Assembly (NCBI GenBank): GCA_017964755.1 | Contig: JAGCRI010000176.1 | Location: forward strand, 1 to 57,342 | Direction of reading: 5' to 3' | DNA from: Bacteroidales bacterium | GTDB lineage: Bacteria; Bacteroidota; Bacteroidia; Bacteroidales; WCHB1-69 | DNA: 57,342 nucleotides | Shown here: in pieces, positions 34,507 to 42,966 of the stretch | How the letters are laid out: every line of letters begins with the position of its first letter | Position numbering within the stretch: position 1 is the first letter of the stretch | The notes under the pieces: model-generated | What the model was told of the DNA's origin: nothing | The model's database searches: none | Seen by the model: only the letters and a program-made list of their open reading frames with translations | Program-made: the position numbers and the translations under genes

Positions 34507-34536
34507 TTGTAGAAAAGAGTATTTTTATTATTTTTG
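34507..34536 (+). promoter_or_regulatory. Full promoter of the GT39-like gene
   Basis: TTG (34507-34509), a 19-nt spacer and TATTTTTG (34529-34536). A possible TTG start codon at 34534 falls inside the -7 box, so translation must start downstream, at the ATG at 34585. Confidence 0.7.
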
Positions 34537-34584
34537 TCCAAATATAATTTGACTTTCACAATCATCACCCTACTAAAAAAGCAG

Positions 34585-36171
34585 ATGAAAAATATATTAA
34601 GCAGAGTAAAATCCCACTTGTTTCCGCTATGCGTCATCATGGCTGTGGCGATGATAATCAGCGTTAAACATCTTAACGAACCGCCGGCATACATTCACGC
34701 GTGGGCGCAAGCAGACAACTATTCTCTTGCTCTCGGATTCACGCACAACGGAGGCGACCTGTTCCACCCTCATACACTCATTTACAACAAACAACAGAAA
34801 GACTTCTCAGCGCCGTTATCTTTGGTCACAGGCTGCGACCTTCCTCTGCACCACTGGATAGCCGCCGGACTGATGACAATTACAGGCAGCCACGAGCCAT
34901 GGGTTTTCCGCAGCCTTACCCTTGCCGTTGCCATAGCAGGCCTGTTGATGCTATATTTGTTGGTCTATGTCATAACCTGCTCAAGAGCAAAATCACTGAT
35001 AGTTGCGACGCTCACGGCCACCGCGCCATCATTCGCCTACTACAGTTCATCATTCCTTCCTACAATTCCAGCCATATCAATGGCTGTCGCCGGATTGCTG
35101 TTTTACGCCCTACACCTGCGCGACGACAAACTCTGGATGCTGTATGCCGGCCTCCTGTTCCTCACCTTATCAATGATGACACGCACCTCATTCGCAGTGT
35201 TATGGGTGGCGGTTGCCTGCTTCCAATTCCTGCGCATTATGTGCCGCGAAACAAGTTTGCGCACATCGTGGCTGCCGTTTGTACTCGGTGCGGTGCTCTT
35301 CGTATCCTGGTGGCTGTGGAACTGGCACCTACGGAACGAATACGGTTCACTCTTCCTGTCAAGTCTGCTCCCTGTGCGCAGCGTTGAACAAGCGCGGTAT
35401 GTCATGCAGAACGTGCACGACAGATGGATGTTCCACTATTTCCAGCGTATGCAGCACTGGCTATACGTGGCAGTGGCAATAGTTGCTGTTATCTCATTGA
35501 TAATCAAATGGAAAGAGGCACATCATGAAAATAAACAGTTGTCGCTATGGTGGTTTATAGCTATCTGGTTTTTCGGTGAAATGCTGTTTGCCGCAGCCAT
35601 GTCGCGCCAATATTGCGACCACGACTACTATTTTCTTGACAGTTTCTTTTTGCCCATAGTGCTATTGTTGGCAATGCTTCTGAAGCAGATTCCGAACCCC
35701 ACAAAACTCTGGAGCCGTATAGGCGCACTTATTATTGTGCTGACACTCACTTGGTTTATGACAGACGAAGCGTGCCAAATGCAGAAATTGCGCCGGCAGG
35801 AAGGTGTTGACGCCTTTGAAACGGCAGTACGCTACAAATACGCCAACAAGATGTTGGAGGAGACAGGGTTCGGCTCCCGCGACTTGCGCTTTCTGACACT
35901 TTTCGCCTATCCGCAAAACACGCCCTTTGTGATGATGGACAGGGAAGGCTATGCTGTGATGAGCAACAAACCGGCTGCAGTAGCCCACGCCCTGACTTTC
36001 GATTTCGACTATATCCTTATTGAAGATGAAGTATATCGGCAGGAATTTGACGACGCCCTATACATTCTTCCGCGCCTGCAACGGTTAGCAGGCAACGGCG
36101 AGATTTCTGTCTGCACGCTCTCCGACAGCACACTTCATACCACTGCAGACCATTTTTTTGAACGGAACTGA
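34585..36171 (+). CDS. GT39-like (GT-C) membrane glycosyltransferase
   Basis: The 528-residue protein has about 11 membrane helices. An early loop, YIHAWAQADNYSLALGFTHN, places an acidic residue after the first helix as in GT-C enzymes that use lipid-phosphate sugar donors (PMT/ArnT type). Further loops include LPLHHWIAAGLMTITGSHEP and MSRQYCDHDYYFLDSFFLPI. These enzymes add sugars to proteins or lipids at the outer face of the inner membrane; the acceptor here is unknown. It is a single gene with its own promoter, convergent with the cytochrome maturation gene. An earlier TTG is ruled out by the promoter position. Confidence 0.82.
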   Translation: MKNILSRVKSHLFPLCVIMAVAMIISVKHLNEPPAYIHAWAQADNYSLALGFTHNGGDLFHPHTLIYNKQQKDFSAPLSLVTGCDLPLHHWIAAGLMTITGSHEPWVFRSLTLAVAIAGLLMLYLLVYVITCSRAKSLIVATLTATAPSFAYYSSSFLPTIPAISMAVAGLLFYALHLRDDKLWMLYAGLLFLTLSMMTRTSFAVLWVAVACFQFLRIMCRETSLRTSWLPFVLGAVLFVSWWLWNWHLRNEYGSLFLSSLLPVRSVEQARYVMQNVHDRWMFHYFQRMQHWLYVAVAIVAVISLIIKWKEAHHENKQLSLWWFIAIWFFGEMLFAAAMSRQYCDHDYYFLDSFFLPIVLLLAMLLKQIPNPTKLWSRIGALIIVLTLTWFMTDEACQMQKLRRQEGVDAFETAVRYKYANKMLEETGFGSRDLRFLTLFAYPQNTPFVMMDREGYAVMSNKPAAVAHALTFDFDYILIEDEVYRQEFDDALYILPRLQRLAGNGEISVCTLSDSTLHTTADHFFERN

Positions 36172-36193
36172 ACCATTTTGGTCTTATTGGCAA

Positions 36194-38437
36194 CTACGCG
36201 TAACTGTGCAACCCGCCAAGCAGGAAATTGACACCAAAATAGGTGAACAACACCGACAGAAAAGCCACAGCCATATAAACATGGAAAAAGACAGGATTAT
36301 TAAATTTTGCAAGAACACGGCTATGAAGCGGCATCGCGTAAACAAGCAGGGTAATCAGCGCCCACACCTCCTTCGGGTCCCACGACCAATAAGTGCCCCA
36401 TGAGACATTAGCCCACACCGCACCGACAAAGATCCCCGTTGCGAGCAGGAAAACGGCAGGATAGAGCATCACCGTGCTTACAAGTTGGAGCCGCTGCAAG
36501 TGTTCGGAGTCTGTGGGGCGTTTCAGCAGTTTTGCTCCGCCGACAAGACCTAATGCAGCAAAACCGTTAAGGGCGATGAAAGCCAGCAGCGCGTAAGAAG
36601 TCATGATGACAGCAACGTGAATGGAGAGCAGCGGCGAGTCCAAGACGGGCATAAGATGCGTGATTGACGGGTTTGCTCCGCCCATCATTGCTACCAAAAG
36701 TGCGAAACCGGTCAGCAGCAGCCCGCAGGAGACCGCCAGCGGGTGACGGCGGCTGAGTGCGAGTCCGAGTATTGCAGCGCAAAGGGCAAGAAAGGTCATC
36801 GTCTCATATCCGTTGCCCATAGGAATATGCCCCGAAACATACCAACGCAGGGCAAAAACCGCTGTCAGATAGAGAGATAGCAACGACAGGGCAGCCGTTC
36901 CAGCAATTTTTGCATATCGCGAATATGGTTTGGAAAGTCCCAAACAGAACAAGGAATAGGCGAAGAAAACAAGTCCTATGAGAATGGTGATAATGGCAGC
37001 CAAACGCCCGACTGACAACGAGTTGTAGAGCCGCTCCGCCGCTGCCCTACCCTTTGACGGAAGATAATCGCCCGCATTTTTCTTCTGATAAACCAGCGTC
37101 TTTTCCCAAAGTGTGTCAAGTGCGGCAAAGTCCTGTGTAAGAGCAAGTTCCTGACTATAACCGATATAGTATCTGATAAATGCGAACTCTTTTTCGTCAA
37201 TTGAAAGCGGCAGGTAGTCGGACTGCGAAACCCAAACCGGCGCGCCCACCGAATCCCGAACTGGAAAGATCTTCAAAAGTTCGCCGCCATAGAGCATCAT
37301 GATTATGTTGAATTTCTCGTCAGCCGCCAATAACTTTGAACGCTGCGGGTTGCTGAACCCCATGGTGTCGAGCGCGGTTTTCAACTTATAATTTCCGTAT
37401 TCGTCAGAGAAATCAGAAAGCGAAGCATATTTCCCGTCAATTCCGAGCAGAGTTTTCGCAAAATCACCCTTGATTTTGAACATCGGTTCCTTACTCCAAT
37501 CGCTAAAGTAGAACATCCAGCCGCTGAAAACCTGTTCCGAAGTGAATCCCCGGTAGGTCGGCGCCCCGTAAAGTTTTGTCGTAAAATCCTTTGCCAGAGT
37601 CTGTAACGGGCAAATTCTTCCGTTGTAGGATACAAACATCCCGCCCATCTTCTCCGCCGACTCTTTCGGAAGCGTACGGGGCATTTTCAGCGCAGCGACA
37701 GAATCCAACGGCATGAAAGTCATTAAAATAAGGACAATCACCGCAGAAGAAGCCGTTTTCGCAGAAATCTCTTTCAAAATCTTCCTGAAATTGCTCTTTT
37801 TATCAAAGAGTAACATGATAAAAGAACAGAAAAGAAGAATATATCCCGCATAATTCAGCCCGATGCCCCAAGGATCGTGCGCCACAGTAAGCCGCACGTT
37901 GCCCGCAAGGTCATATCCCGACTGATAAAAACGATAACCATTATACTTTGCGATATGGTTCATCGAAATGCGTGCTTCTTTTGTGGAATTATCCGAATTT
38001 CTGAATATTACATCACTCACAAAATCCTGTGGGGTATTTGTTCCCGGATAATTGACAACCTCAAAATTTTGCAATTCAACAGAAAACGGAAGCCGGTAAA
38101 CCACATCATTTTTTGTTTGTGAAACAAACTCTGACGAAGCTTTCTGCACACTCACCATCATCTTGCCCGACTGCGCCGTGAACGCTGTAACAATCATTCC
38201 TGCAATTATCAAAACTAAAGAGAAATGCAAAACAACCGTTTGCCAGCGGAGATATAACTTATTCTTTATCAATAAAACAGATGAAAAGACAACCAAAATC
38301 GCCCAAAGAGCGTGAAACCAATACGCATGATAGATATGGTTCAAAGCAAAAGCCGACCCATAAATTTTTTCAACAAATGTGCCGACAACCAAAACAATGA
38401 TTGTCAGCACCATAAGCAAAGTGAATAGTCTTTTCAT
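36194..38437 (-). CDS. Cytochrome c maturation protein, CcsB(ResB)-CcsA fusion
   Basis: The 747-residue protein joins a ResB/CcsB-like N-terminal half (helices near the start, then a periplasmic domain with RFYQSGYDLAGNVRLTVAHD) to a CcsA half. The CcsA half has the haem-handling WWD motif VSWGTYWSWDPKEVWALIT near residues 675-695, flanked by periplasm-facing histidines (SIHVAVIMTSYALLAF, MPLHSRVLA). The system II synthetase carries haem across the inner membrane and attaches it to CXXCH sites. It is the last gene of a minus-strand set in which the gene just upstream encodes a lipoprotein with two CXXCH motifs, its likely substrate. The gap to that gene is 11 nt. Confidence 0.93.
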   Translation of the reverse strand: MKRLFTLLMVLTIIVLVVGTFVEKIYGSAFALNHIYHAYWFHALWAILVVFSSVLLIKNKLYLRWQTVVLHFSLVLIIAGMIVTAFTAQSGKMMVSVQKASSEFVSQTKNDVVYRLPFSVELQNFEVVNYPGTNTPQDFVSDVIFRNSDNSTKEARISMNHIAKYNGYRFYQSGYDLAGNVRLTVAHDPWGIGLNYAGYILLFCSFIMLLFDKKSNFRKILKEISAKTASSAVIVLILMTFMPLDSVAALKMPRTLPKESAEKMGGMFVSYNGRICPLQTLAKDFTTKLYGAPTYRGFTSEQVFSGWMFYFSDWSKEPMFKIKGDFAKTLLGIDGKYASLSDFSDEYGNYKLKTALDTMGFSNPQRSKLLAADEKFNIIMMLYGGELLKIFPVRDSVGAPVWVSQSDYLPLSIDEKEFAFIRYYIGYSQELALTQDFAALDTLWEKTLVYQKKNAGDYLPSKGRAAAERLYNSLSVGRLAAIITILIGLVFFAYSLFCLGLSKPYSRYAKIAGTAALSLLSLYLTAVFALRWYVSGHIPMGNGYETMTFLALCAAILGLALSRRHPLAVSCGLLLTGFALLVAMMGGANPSITHLMPVLDSPLLSIHVAVIMTSYALLAFIALNGFAALGLVGGAKLLKRPTDSEHLQRLQLVSTVMLYPAVFLLATGIFVGAVWANVSWGTYWSWDPKEVWALITLLVYAMPLHSRVLAKFNNPVFFHVYMAVAFLSVLFTYFGVNFLLGGLHSYA

Positions 38438-38448
38438 AATAAATAAAG

Positions 38449-40020
38449 TTAGATAGCATTGATAAATTGTACTATAGCATCCCTGTCAGATTTGCTGAGC
38501 GAGCGGAATTTTTCCACAGTCCAGCGGGCATCACTCTCGGAACTTCCGTGCCACATAATCGCCTCGATGACGTTACGGGCGCGGCAATCGTGCATACGGT
38601 CGGCGGCTCCTGTGCAAATGGAGGAGAGTCCCCTACCCCACAAAGGCGTGGTTCTGCACCAGCCTGTGCGGATGTCGTTCTTCATGTGCAGTTTGTGCTG
38701 TATCATGTCAGAATAAGGCCAAATCTTCTGGTGAGGGTAACGCGGCAAACGTTGGTCGCCTGTGGTAAAGAAGCCGTTTGGATCGGTAAAACGGTCGTTG
38801 CCGGTGGTCCAACTCGGACGGTGACAAGTGGCGCAACCGATTTCGCGGAAGAGTTGGCGTCCGCGCTGTACTTTGATATCCTCAAGGTCTCTGGCTGCAG
38901 GCACCGCCAGACCACGATGCCAAATCATAAGATTAGCATAGTCGTCACCACTCATCTCAACAGGTAATTCCTTTGACATCAAGTAGTTATAAATATCTGT
39001 CTCTACATTGCCTGTAATATTATATTCAGGATAATAGTTGTAGAACTCAGCCTGAACATCGGGGTCTTTTGAAGCGACTGAAGCGTATGTTGCCGTCATA
39101 TAATGGTAGCGGCGGTCTTTTCGGGTAACATTTGTGATATTCCAAATTGCATTGGCGCCAGGCCCGTCTTGAAGCGGTCCGCGCGTGAGGGCGTAGGTGA
39201 AGCGCAACGGATGACCTGAGTTTTGGTACGTCTTCGCCCAGTCGGAACCTGTCCAGATTGCAGGATTCAGCTTTGCACCTGCATCGTACTCGCGCTGATA
39301 TTGCGCCTTGAGAGAATCATCTGGAATGGCATCTAAAAGCCCTGTCCCGTAAATGCCGATAGTTGACTCCAGACGAACAATCTCACTGCCGTACGGCACA
39401 GGCGTTTCGCCCACGTGCAACGGCACATAATACGCGGATGCAGGAATATGCACATCAGGATAAATGAGGCTGTAAGTTTCTCCGTCAGGGAATTTGTTAC
39501 CCCATTCATCTGTGTATGGCAGCCAGCTGATTTGAATCTGACTCTCGTCAATAGGAGCCTTGAATGGATACACAGCCTTGGTCTGCGGCATACCTGTGAG
39601 TGAAGCCACATAATTGTCGTTCTGGTCTGTAACCACAAGCAGATACCCGTTACCCCAGTCATCTGCGGCATATCTGTCCATCCGCCTGCCGTGTCCGTAC
39701 CCCGGGTGGCACGCGACACAGGAACTTCTAATGTAGAGAGGTCCCAACCCTTTGAAAGGCTCTGTATTCTGGGTAAAATTACGCTCAAAAAGATACTCGC
39801 CATACTTAAATGCGGCAATGTCGCTGACAGCGGGAGCCGGGTCTTCATACGCCGATGACGAACGGTTGAAGGTTGTTCCCAACTTACCGCCAGCGTATGT
39901 TTCCTCTTCGAGCCATGAAAGTTGTTCTTCTGTGATTTCCTCTTTTTTCCTGCAGCCTCCAAAAATAATGACGGCTGCGAGGAGAGAGATTGAGATTGTA
40001 ATTAGTGGTCTGTTTTTCAT
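38449..40020 (-). CDS. Di-haem oxidoreductase-like lipoprotein (DUF1111)
   Basis: The 523-residue product has lipobox IFGGC (Cys23) and two c-type haem sites, CVACH (101-105) and CATCH (396-400). Between and after these are the DUF1111 features: GPLYIRSSC, ESTIGIYGTGLLDAIPDDSL, YALTRGPLQDGPGANAIWNI and TPLWGRGLSSICTGAADRMH. The family is likened to MauG/cytochrome c peroxidases and is often encoded next to imelysin proteins. The start could be ATG at 40020 or 40026; neither has a clear ribosome site. It lies between the imelysin gene (31 nt upstream) and the haem attachment gene. Confidence 0.92.
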   Translation of the reverse strand: MKNRPLITISISLLAAVIIFGGCRKKEEITEEQLSWLEEETYAGGKLGTTFNRSSSAYEDPAPAVSDIAAFKYGEYLFERNFTQNTEPFKGLGPLYIRSSCVACHPGYGHGRRMDRYAADDWGNGYLLVVTDQNDNYVASLTGMPQTKAVYPFKAPIDESQIQISWLPYTDEWGNKFPDGETYSLIYPDVHIPASAYYVPLHVGETPVPYGSEIVRLESTIGIYGTGLLDAIPDDSLKAQYQREYDAGAKLNPAIWTGSDWAKTYQNSGHPLRFTYALTRGPLQDGPGANAIWNITNVTRKDRRYHYMTATYASVASKDPDVQAEFYNYYPEYNITGNVETDIYNYLMSKELPVEMSGDDYANLMIWHRGLAVPAARDLEDIKVQRGRQLFREIGCATCHRPSWTTGNDRFTDPNGFFTTGDQRLPRYPHQKIWPYSDMIQHKLHMKNDIRTGWCRTTPLWGRGLSSICTGAADRMHDCRARNVIEAIMWHGSSESDARWTVEKFRSLSKSDRDAIVQFINAI

Positions 40021-40051
40021 AATCATAATTTTCAATATGCAATAATACTAT

Positions 40052-41206
40052 TTAATTTTCACTTAAGGCCCTATTCACTTCTGAAAACACATCGTCAAGG
40101 TGCTGGCAGGCAGCAGCGGCAGTTCCGTTGGCAGCATCCTGATAGTTTTGTACGAACGGCACCGACATCGCCTTAATCTTGCTTTTCGCATTGTTGATTG
40201 CCGCAACAACCTTGGCATCAATATCGGCATTCAAAGTTTTCACATAATTGTGAAGCGAATATGTCTCATTGCGCTGCCCCTCAATTCCTCCATAATAAGC
40301 ATTTTCTATACTTATTATATTATTGTAAAAATCTTCTATCGACTTGTGGCTGTACGGAGATTCAATGTAATTAGGGTTTTCACCGTTATATGGTTTGCCA
40401 ATTTTTGACGTGCCCACCTCATCAGCGATTGTCTTGCAGCCGTCAATAATTTCCATAAGACCGCTCACGCTGCTTGTATAGGTGCTTCCTATTGTACCCG
40501 CTTTCATCAGATTCTGCCCATAGCTGAAATTTCCGCCGTTGACAGTCGAGTTGAGTTCCAATTCCTCCACTTTGTCGCGGTGCGCTTTCGCAGCAGACTT
40601 GCCAATCAAGCTGACTGCGAGTTGGAAGCAGCGGTTACGGAGGTCGCCCGCCACGGCAATGGCATAAATCAGGTCAAGGTCGCTGATGGCATTCGCGCTT
40701 TTAGGACTTCCGTTTTCAAAAAGTATGTACTCAATGCCGTGGAAGCCGAGAAGCGAATTGCCAAGTTTCTCACCCGCATACACATCACCATCCTCGCCGT
40801 CCATAGCCTGAATCTGTGTTTCGTTAAGCATCATAGTGTTGAAAGCGTCAACGTCAAGCGGCCACGAGTCGATGTGCGGGTCAATCCCAAAATCGGAGGC
40901 GGCACCGAAAAGGAAAGCCTCACTTTTCTCCCACCACTCGCGGGCAGTAAGGAATGTGTTACATACTTTCGACACGTTTGCGTCTGTCTTGTCCGCTCGG
41001 AGTGCAACCATCTCCTCTACCAATTTTTCGGTATAGTTTGCCAAATTTGTATATGTCGGCGCAACCGTATGATTCACAAACTGCTCAATGATAGCAACTT
41101 GAGTAGCATCTGTAAGTTCCAATCCCTCTTCTTTCTTTTTACATGAAGGAAGAACAATTGCAAGTGCAATAACTGCAACAATGATTTTCGTAATACATTT
41201 TTTCAT
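40052..41206 (-). CDS. Imelysin-family lipoprotein
   Basis: The 384-residue product has lipobox LPSC (Cys22). A mostly helical imelysin (peptidase M75/IrpA-like) domain follows, with LVEEMVALRADKTDANVSKV, REWWEKSEAFLFGAA, IDPHIDSWPLD and the conserved GFHGIEY (GxHxxE) site. A second four-helix part has AVAGDLRNRCFQLAVSLIG and IENAYYGG. Imelysins are linked to iron uptake; EfeO is the well-known relative, working with a haem peroxidase (EfeB). The ATG at 41206 starts the signal peptide, and the 34-codon open extension upstream overlaps the porin-like gene and is unlikely. It sits between a porin-like gene and a di-haem protein gene. Confidence 0.92.
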   Translation of the reverse strand: MKKCITKIIVAVIALAIVLPSCKKKEEGLELTDATQVAIIEQFVNHTVAPTYTNLANYTEKLVEEMVALRADKTDANVSKVCNTFLTAREWWEKSEAFLFGAASDFGIDPHIDSWPLDVDAFNTMMLNETQIQAMDGEDGDVYAGEKLGNSLLGFHGIEYILFENGSPKSANAISDLDLIYAIAVAGDLRNRCFQLAVSLIGKSAAKAHRDKVEELELNSTVNGGNFSYGQNLMKAGTIGSTYTSSVSGLMEIIDGCKTIADEVGTSKIGKPYNGENPNYIESPYSHKSIEDFYNNIISIENAYYGGIEGQRNETYSLHNYVKTLNADIDAKVVAAINNAKSKIKAMSVPFVQNYQDAANGTAAAACQHLDDVFSEVNRALSEN

Positions 41207-41228
41207 GTGACAAAATTTTAATGATGAA

Positions 41229-42569
41229 TTATTTTTTATTATGTTTTTTCTCAAAATCTTTTTTAAAGAATCCTGCCCACGTTGCGCCAAGTGCAAACCA
41301 CGGCTCATGATTGTATTGTGAGCGGAGAAGTCTTATCCCTCCTTCAGCCTTGATAGTTATCTCCTTGATTGGGCGATAGTTAACACCACCGCTTATGCAA
41401 TGGCGTTCAGTCCACGGATAAGGTGTGGCATCGGCGACAGGAATGTACGAGTCGTAATATTCATAACGGGCGAAAAGGTATAATTTCTGGCTTGCGACAC
41501 GATCTTTTTTAGAGAGCGAGAAGAAATCGAAGCCAGCCTCAATTCCAGCCGACCACGCTGCCTTGCCGACCAAAGTGTGAGGATATGGCGACTGTGAACT
41601 GTTGACTTGCGAAGCGTTGTAAGTGGAAATCAGCCCTGCATCGGAGAGCCAGCCGTAGAGTCCGCTGCCGCGCATGAGGAAACCTTTTGCCTGATATTTG
41701 AAATCCAATGAAGCGATTGCCACCGTTCCCTTAACTTTTGCATAATTTGTTGATTTGCCGTCAGTTACAAGATCATTACGGAAACAGTTTCCTACGAAGC
41801 CGCTGATTCCGATGCGGAAGCCTTTAAGGCTGCTGTTATCAACACGCGCCGCGACTGCCAACTTGTTCGCGACTCTGAACTCGTATGGTGAGGCGGAGCC
41901 GTCGTGCACCCAACCGGAAGCGTTAAACATATTGGAGTTCAGCGAAGGAATCACCATCAGGTCATAACGCCAGCCTTTGACCTTGCCCCACAGCTCAATT
42001 CCCGTCTCATGCCATGTGCATGGAATTATAGTATTCTCACCCTCAGGACGATAGACGCCGAAAAACTCACTCGGCAGGTGAGCGTTATTTGTCGCCCCGA
42101 CTGGCACCACAAGGTGACCGAGCCTTATGTTGATTTTTGAATCCAAAAAAGACTTCTGAATCCAGAACTGCTCAAGCGCAACCTCGCCGCCACGCTCAAT
42201 TTCCTTTTCAAACTCACCGGTCTCCTCCGCCTCAATCTCCACCGCCGCCTCAGCACCGCCGTGTTCAAACTCAATTTCAGAATTGAACGACCACCCCTTG
42301 CCGAAATCATAACCGAGCATAAAGACTGCATGCGGCAAATCCACCCGCCCGTGCCCCTTCGAGTTTGCATAGTTTTCGGCATGAGAATAGCGGAACATAT
42401 TGTCGCTGTAGAAATTATACTTATAGACAGCCTCGCCATATCCGCCCACCGTGAGCCGCGAAGCACGCACTCTCACGCTATCTTTCGCAAGAGTATCTTT
42501 AGTTGACTGTGAATCAACATATTGAATAAAAAGAAAAGTGCAAATTATCAGCAAAAATATCCTTTTCAT
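41229..42569 (-). CDS. Porin-like outer membrane protein
   Basis: The 446-residue protein has a signal peptide ending near VDSQ. A beta-barrel pattern follows: VGGYGEAVYKYNFYSDNMFR, AVFMLGYDFGKGWSFNSEIE and NIRLGHLVVPVGATNNAHLP, with HCISGGVNYRPIKEITIKAE near the end. It resembles phosphate-selective-porin-like and imelysin-cluster porins of Bacteroidota. A Glu-rich stretch (EIEAEETGEFEKEIERGG) lies in what should be an exposed loop or turn. The ATG at 42569 follows AGGTGAG, a usable ribosome site. As the first gene of the four-gene set, it probably provides the outer membrane route for the metal or ligand handled by the imelysin and di-haem lipoproteins. Confidence 0.82.
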   Translation of the reverse strand: MKRIFLLIICTFLFIQYVDSQSTKDTLAKDSVRVRASRLTVGGYGEAVYKYNFYSDNMFRYSHAENYANSKGHGRVDLPHAVFMLGYDFGKGWSFNSEIEFEHGGAEAAVEIEAEETGEFEKEIERGGEVALEQFWIQKSFLDSKINIRLGHLVVPVGATNNAHLPSEFFGVYRPEGENTIIPCTWHETGIELWGKVKGWRYDLMVIPSLNSNMFNASGWVHDGSASPYEFRVANKLAVAARVDNSSLKGFRIGISGFVGNCFRNDLVTDGKSTNYAKVKGTVAIASLDFKYQAKGFLMRGSGLYGWLSDAGLISTYNASQVNSSQSPYPHTLVGKAAWSAGIEAGFDFFSLSKKDRVASQKLYLFARYEYYDSYIPVADATPYPWTERHCISGGVNYRPIKEITIKAEGGIRLLRSQYNHEPWFALGATWAGFFKKDFEKKHNKK

Positions 42570-42589
42570 CTCACCTGATTTTGAATTTG

Positions 42590-42597
42590 CAAATGTA
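42590..42597 (-). promoter_or_regulatory. -7 box for the porin-imelysin-DUF1111-ccs set (reverse TACATTTG)
   Basis: Reverse complement match to TAnnTTTG, 21 nt upstream of the start codon. A second match (reverse TACTTTTG) lies at 42657-42664. No convincing Fur-type palindrome was seen by eye. Confidence 0.4.
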
Positions 42598-42608
42598 AGC
42601 CTGCACAA

Positions 42609-42966
42609 ACACGCCGGACATACCTATTTTTAATGAATATTTGCAGATTAAGTAATCAAAAGTAGTGATGAGAATATCGTCTTATACTGAAAAAAGTTTG
42701 CACTTTATGGAGCTCTAACCAGAAGTGAAGTAAGAGAAAAAAATAATTACAGAAAAATACAAGCGGGAAATGTAAAATAATTTTCATCTTTGTATAACTG
42801 CAATGATAAAAATATTATATTTGGCAATGCAAAAAATTCACGCCATGCACCACACCATGAACCGGTTCTCAAAAATGTTATTATTTTTCTACGCATTTTA
42901 TGATTCTCAATACGGCATTAAAGGCAATAATGATTGCTTATTATTCTGAAACCCTTCACATTGCGT
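42609..42966. other. Divergent intergenic region with promoter-like box and a 34-codon ORF
   Basis: This gap lies between the porin-like gene and the unrecognised gene at 42967. On the plus strand TATATTTG at 42816-42823 fits TAnnTTTG. Behind it, 42845-42949 is a small frame of 34 codons (MHHTMNRFSKMLLFFYAFYD and 14 more) ending 17 nt before the next ATG. It could be a leader peptide or chance. No RNA gene was recognised. Confidence 0.4.

Noticed and set aside
42609..42966. tRNA or other known RNA gene in the intergenic gap
   Set aside because: No cloverleaf, CCA end or other recognisable structure was found in this A/T-rich stretch.
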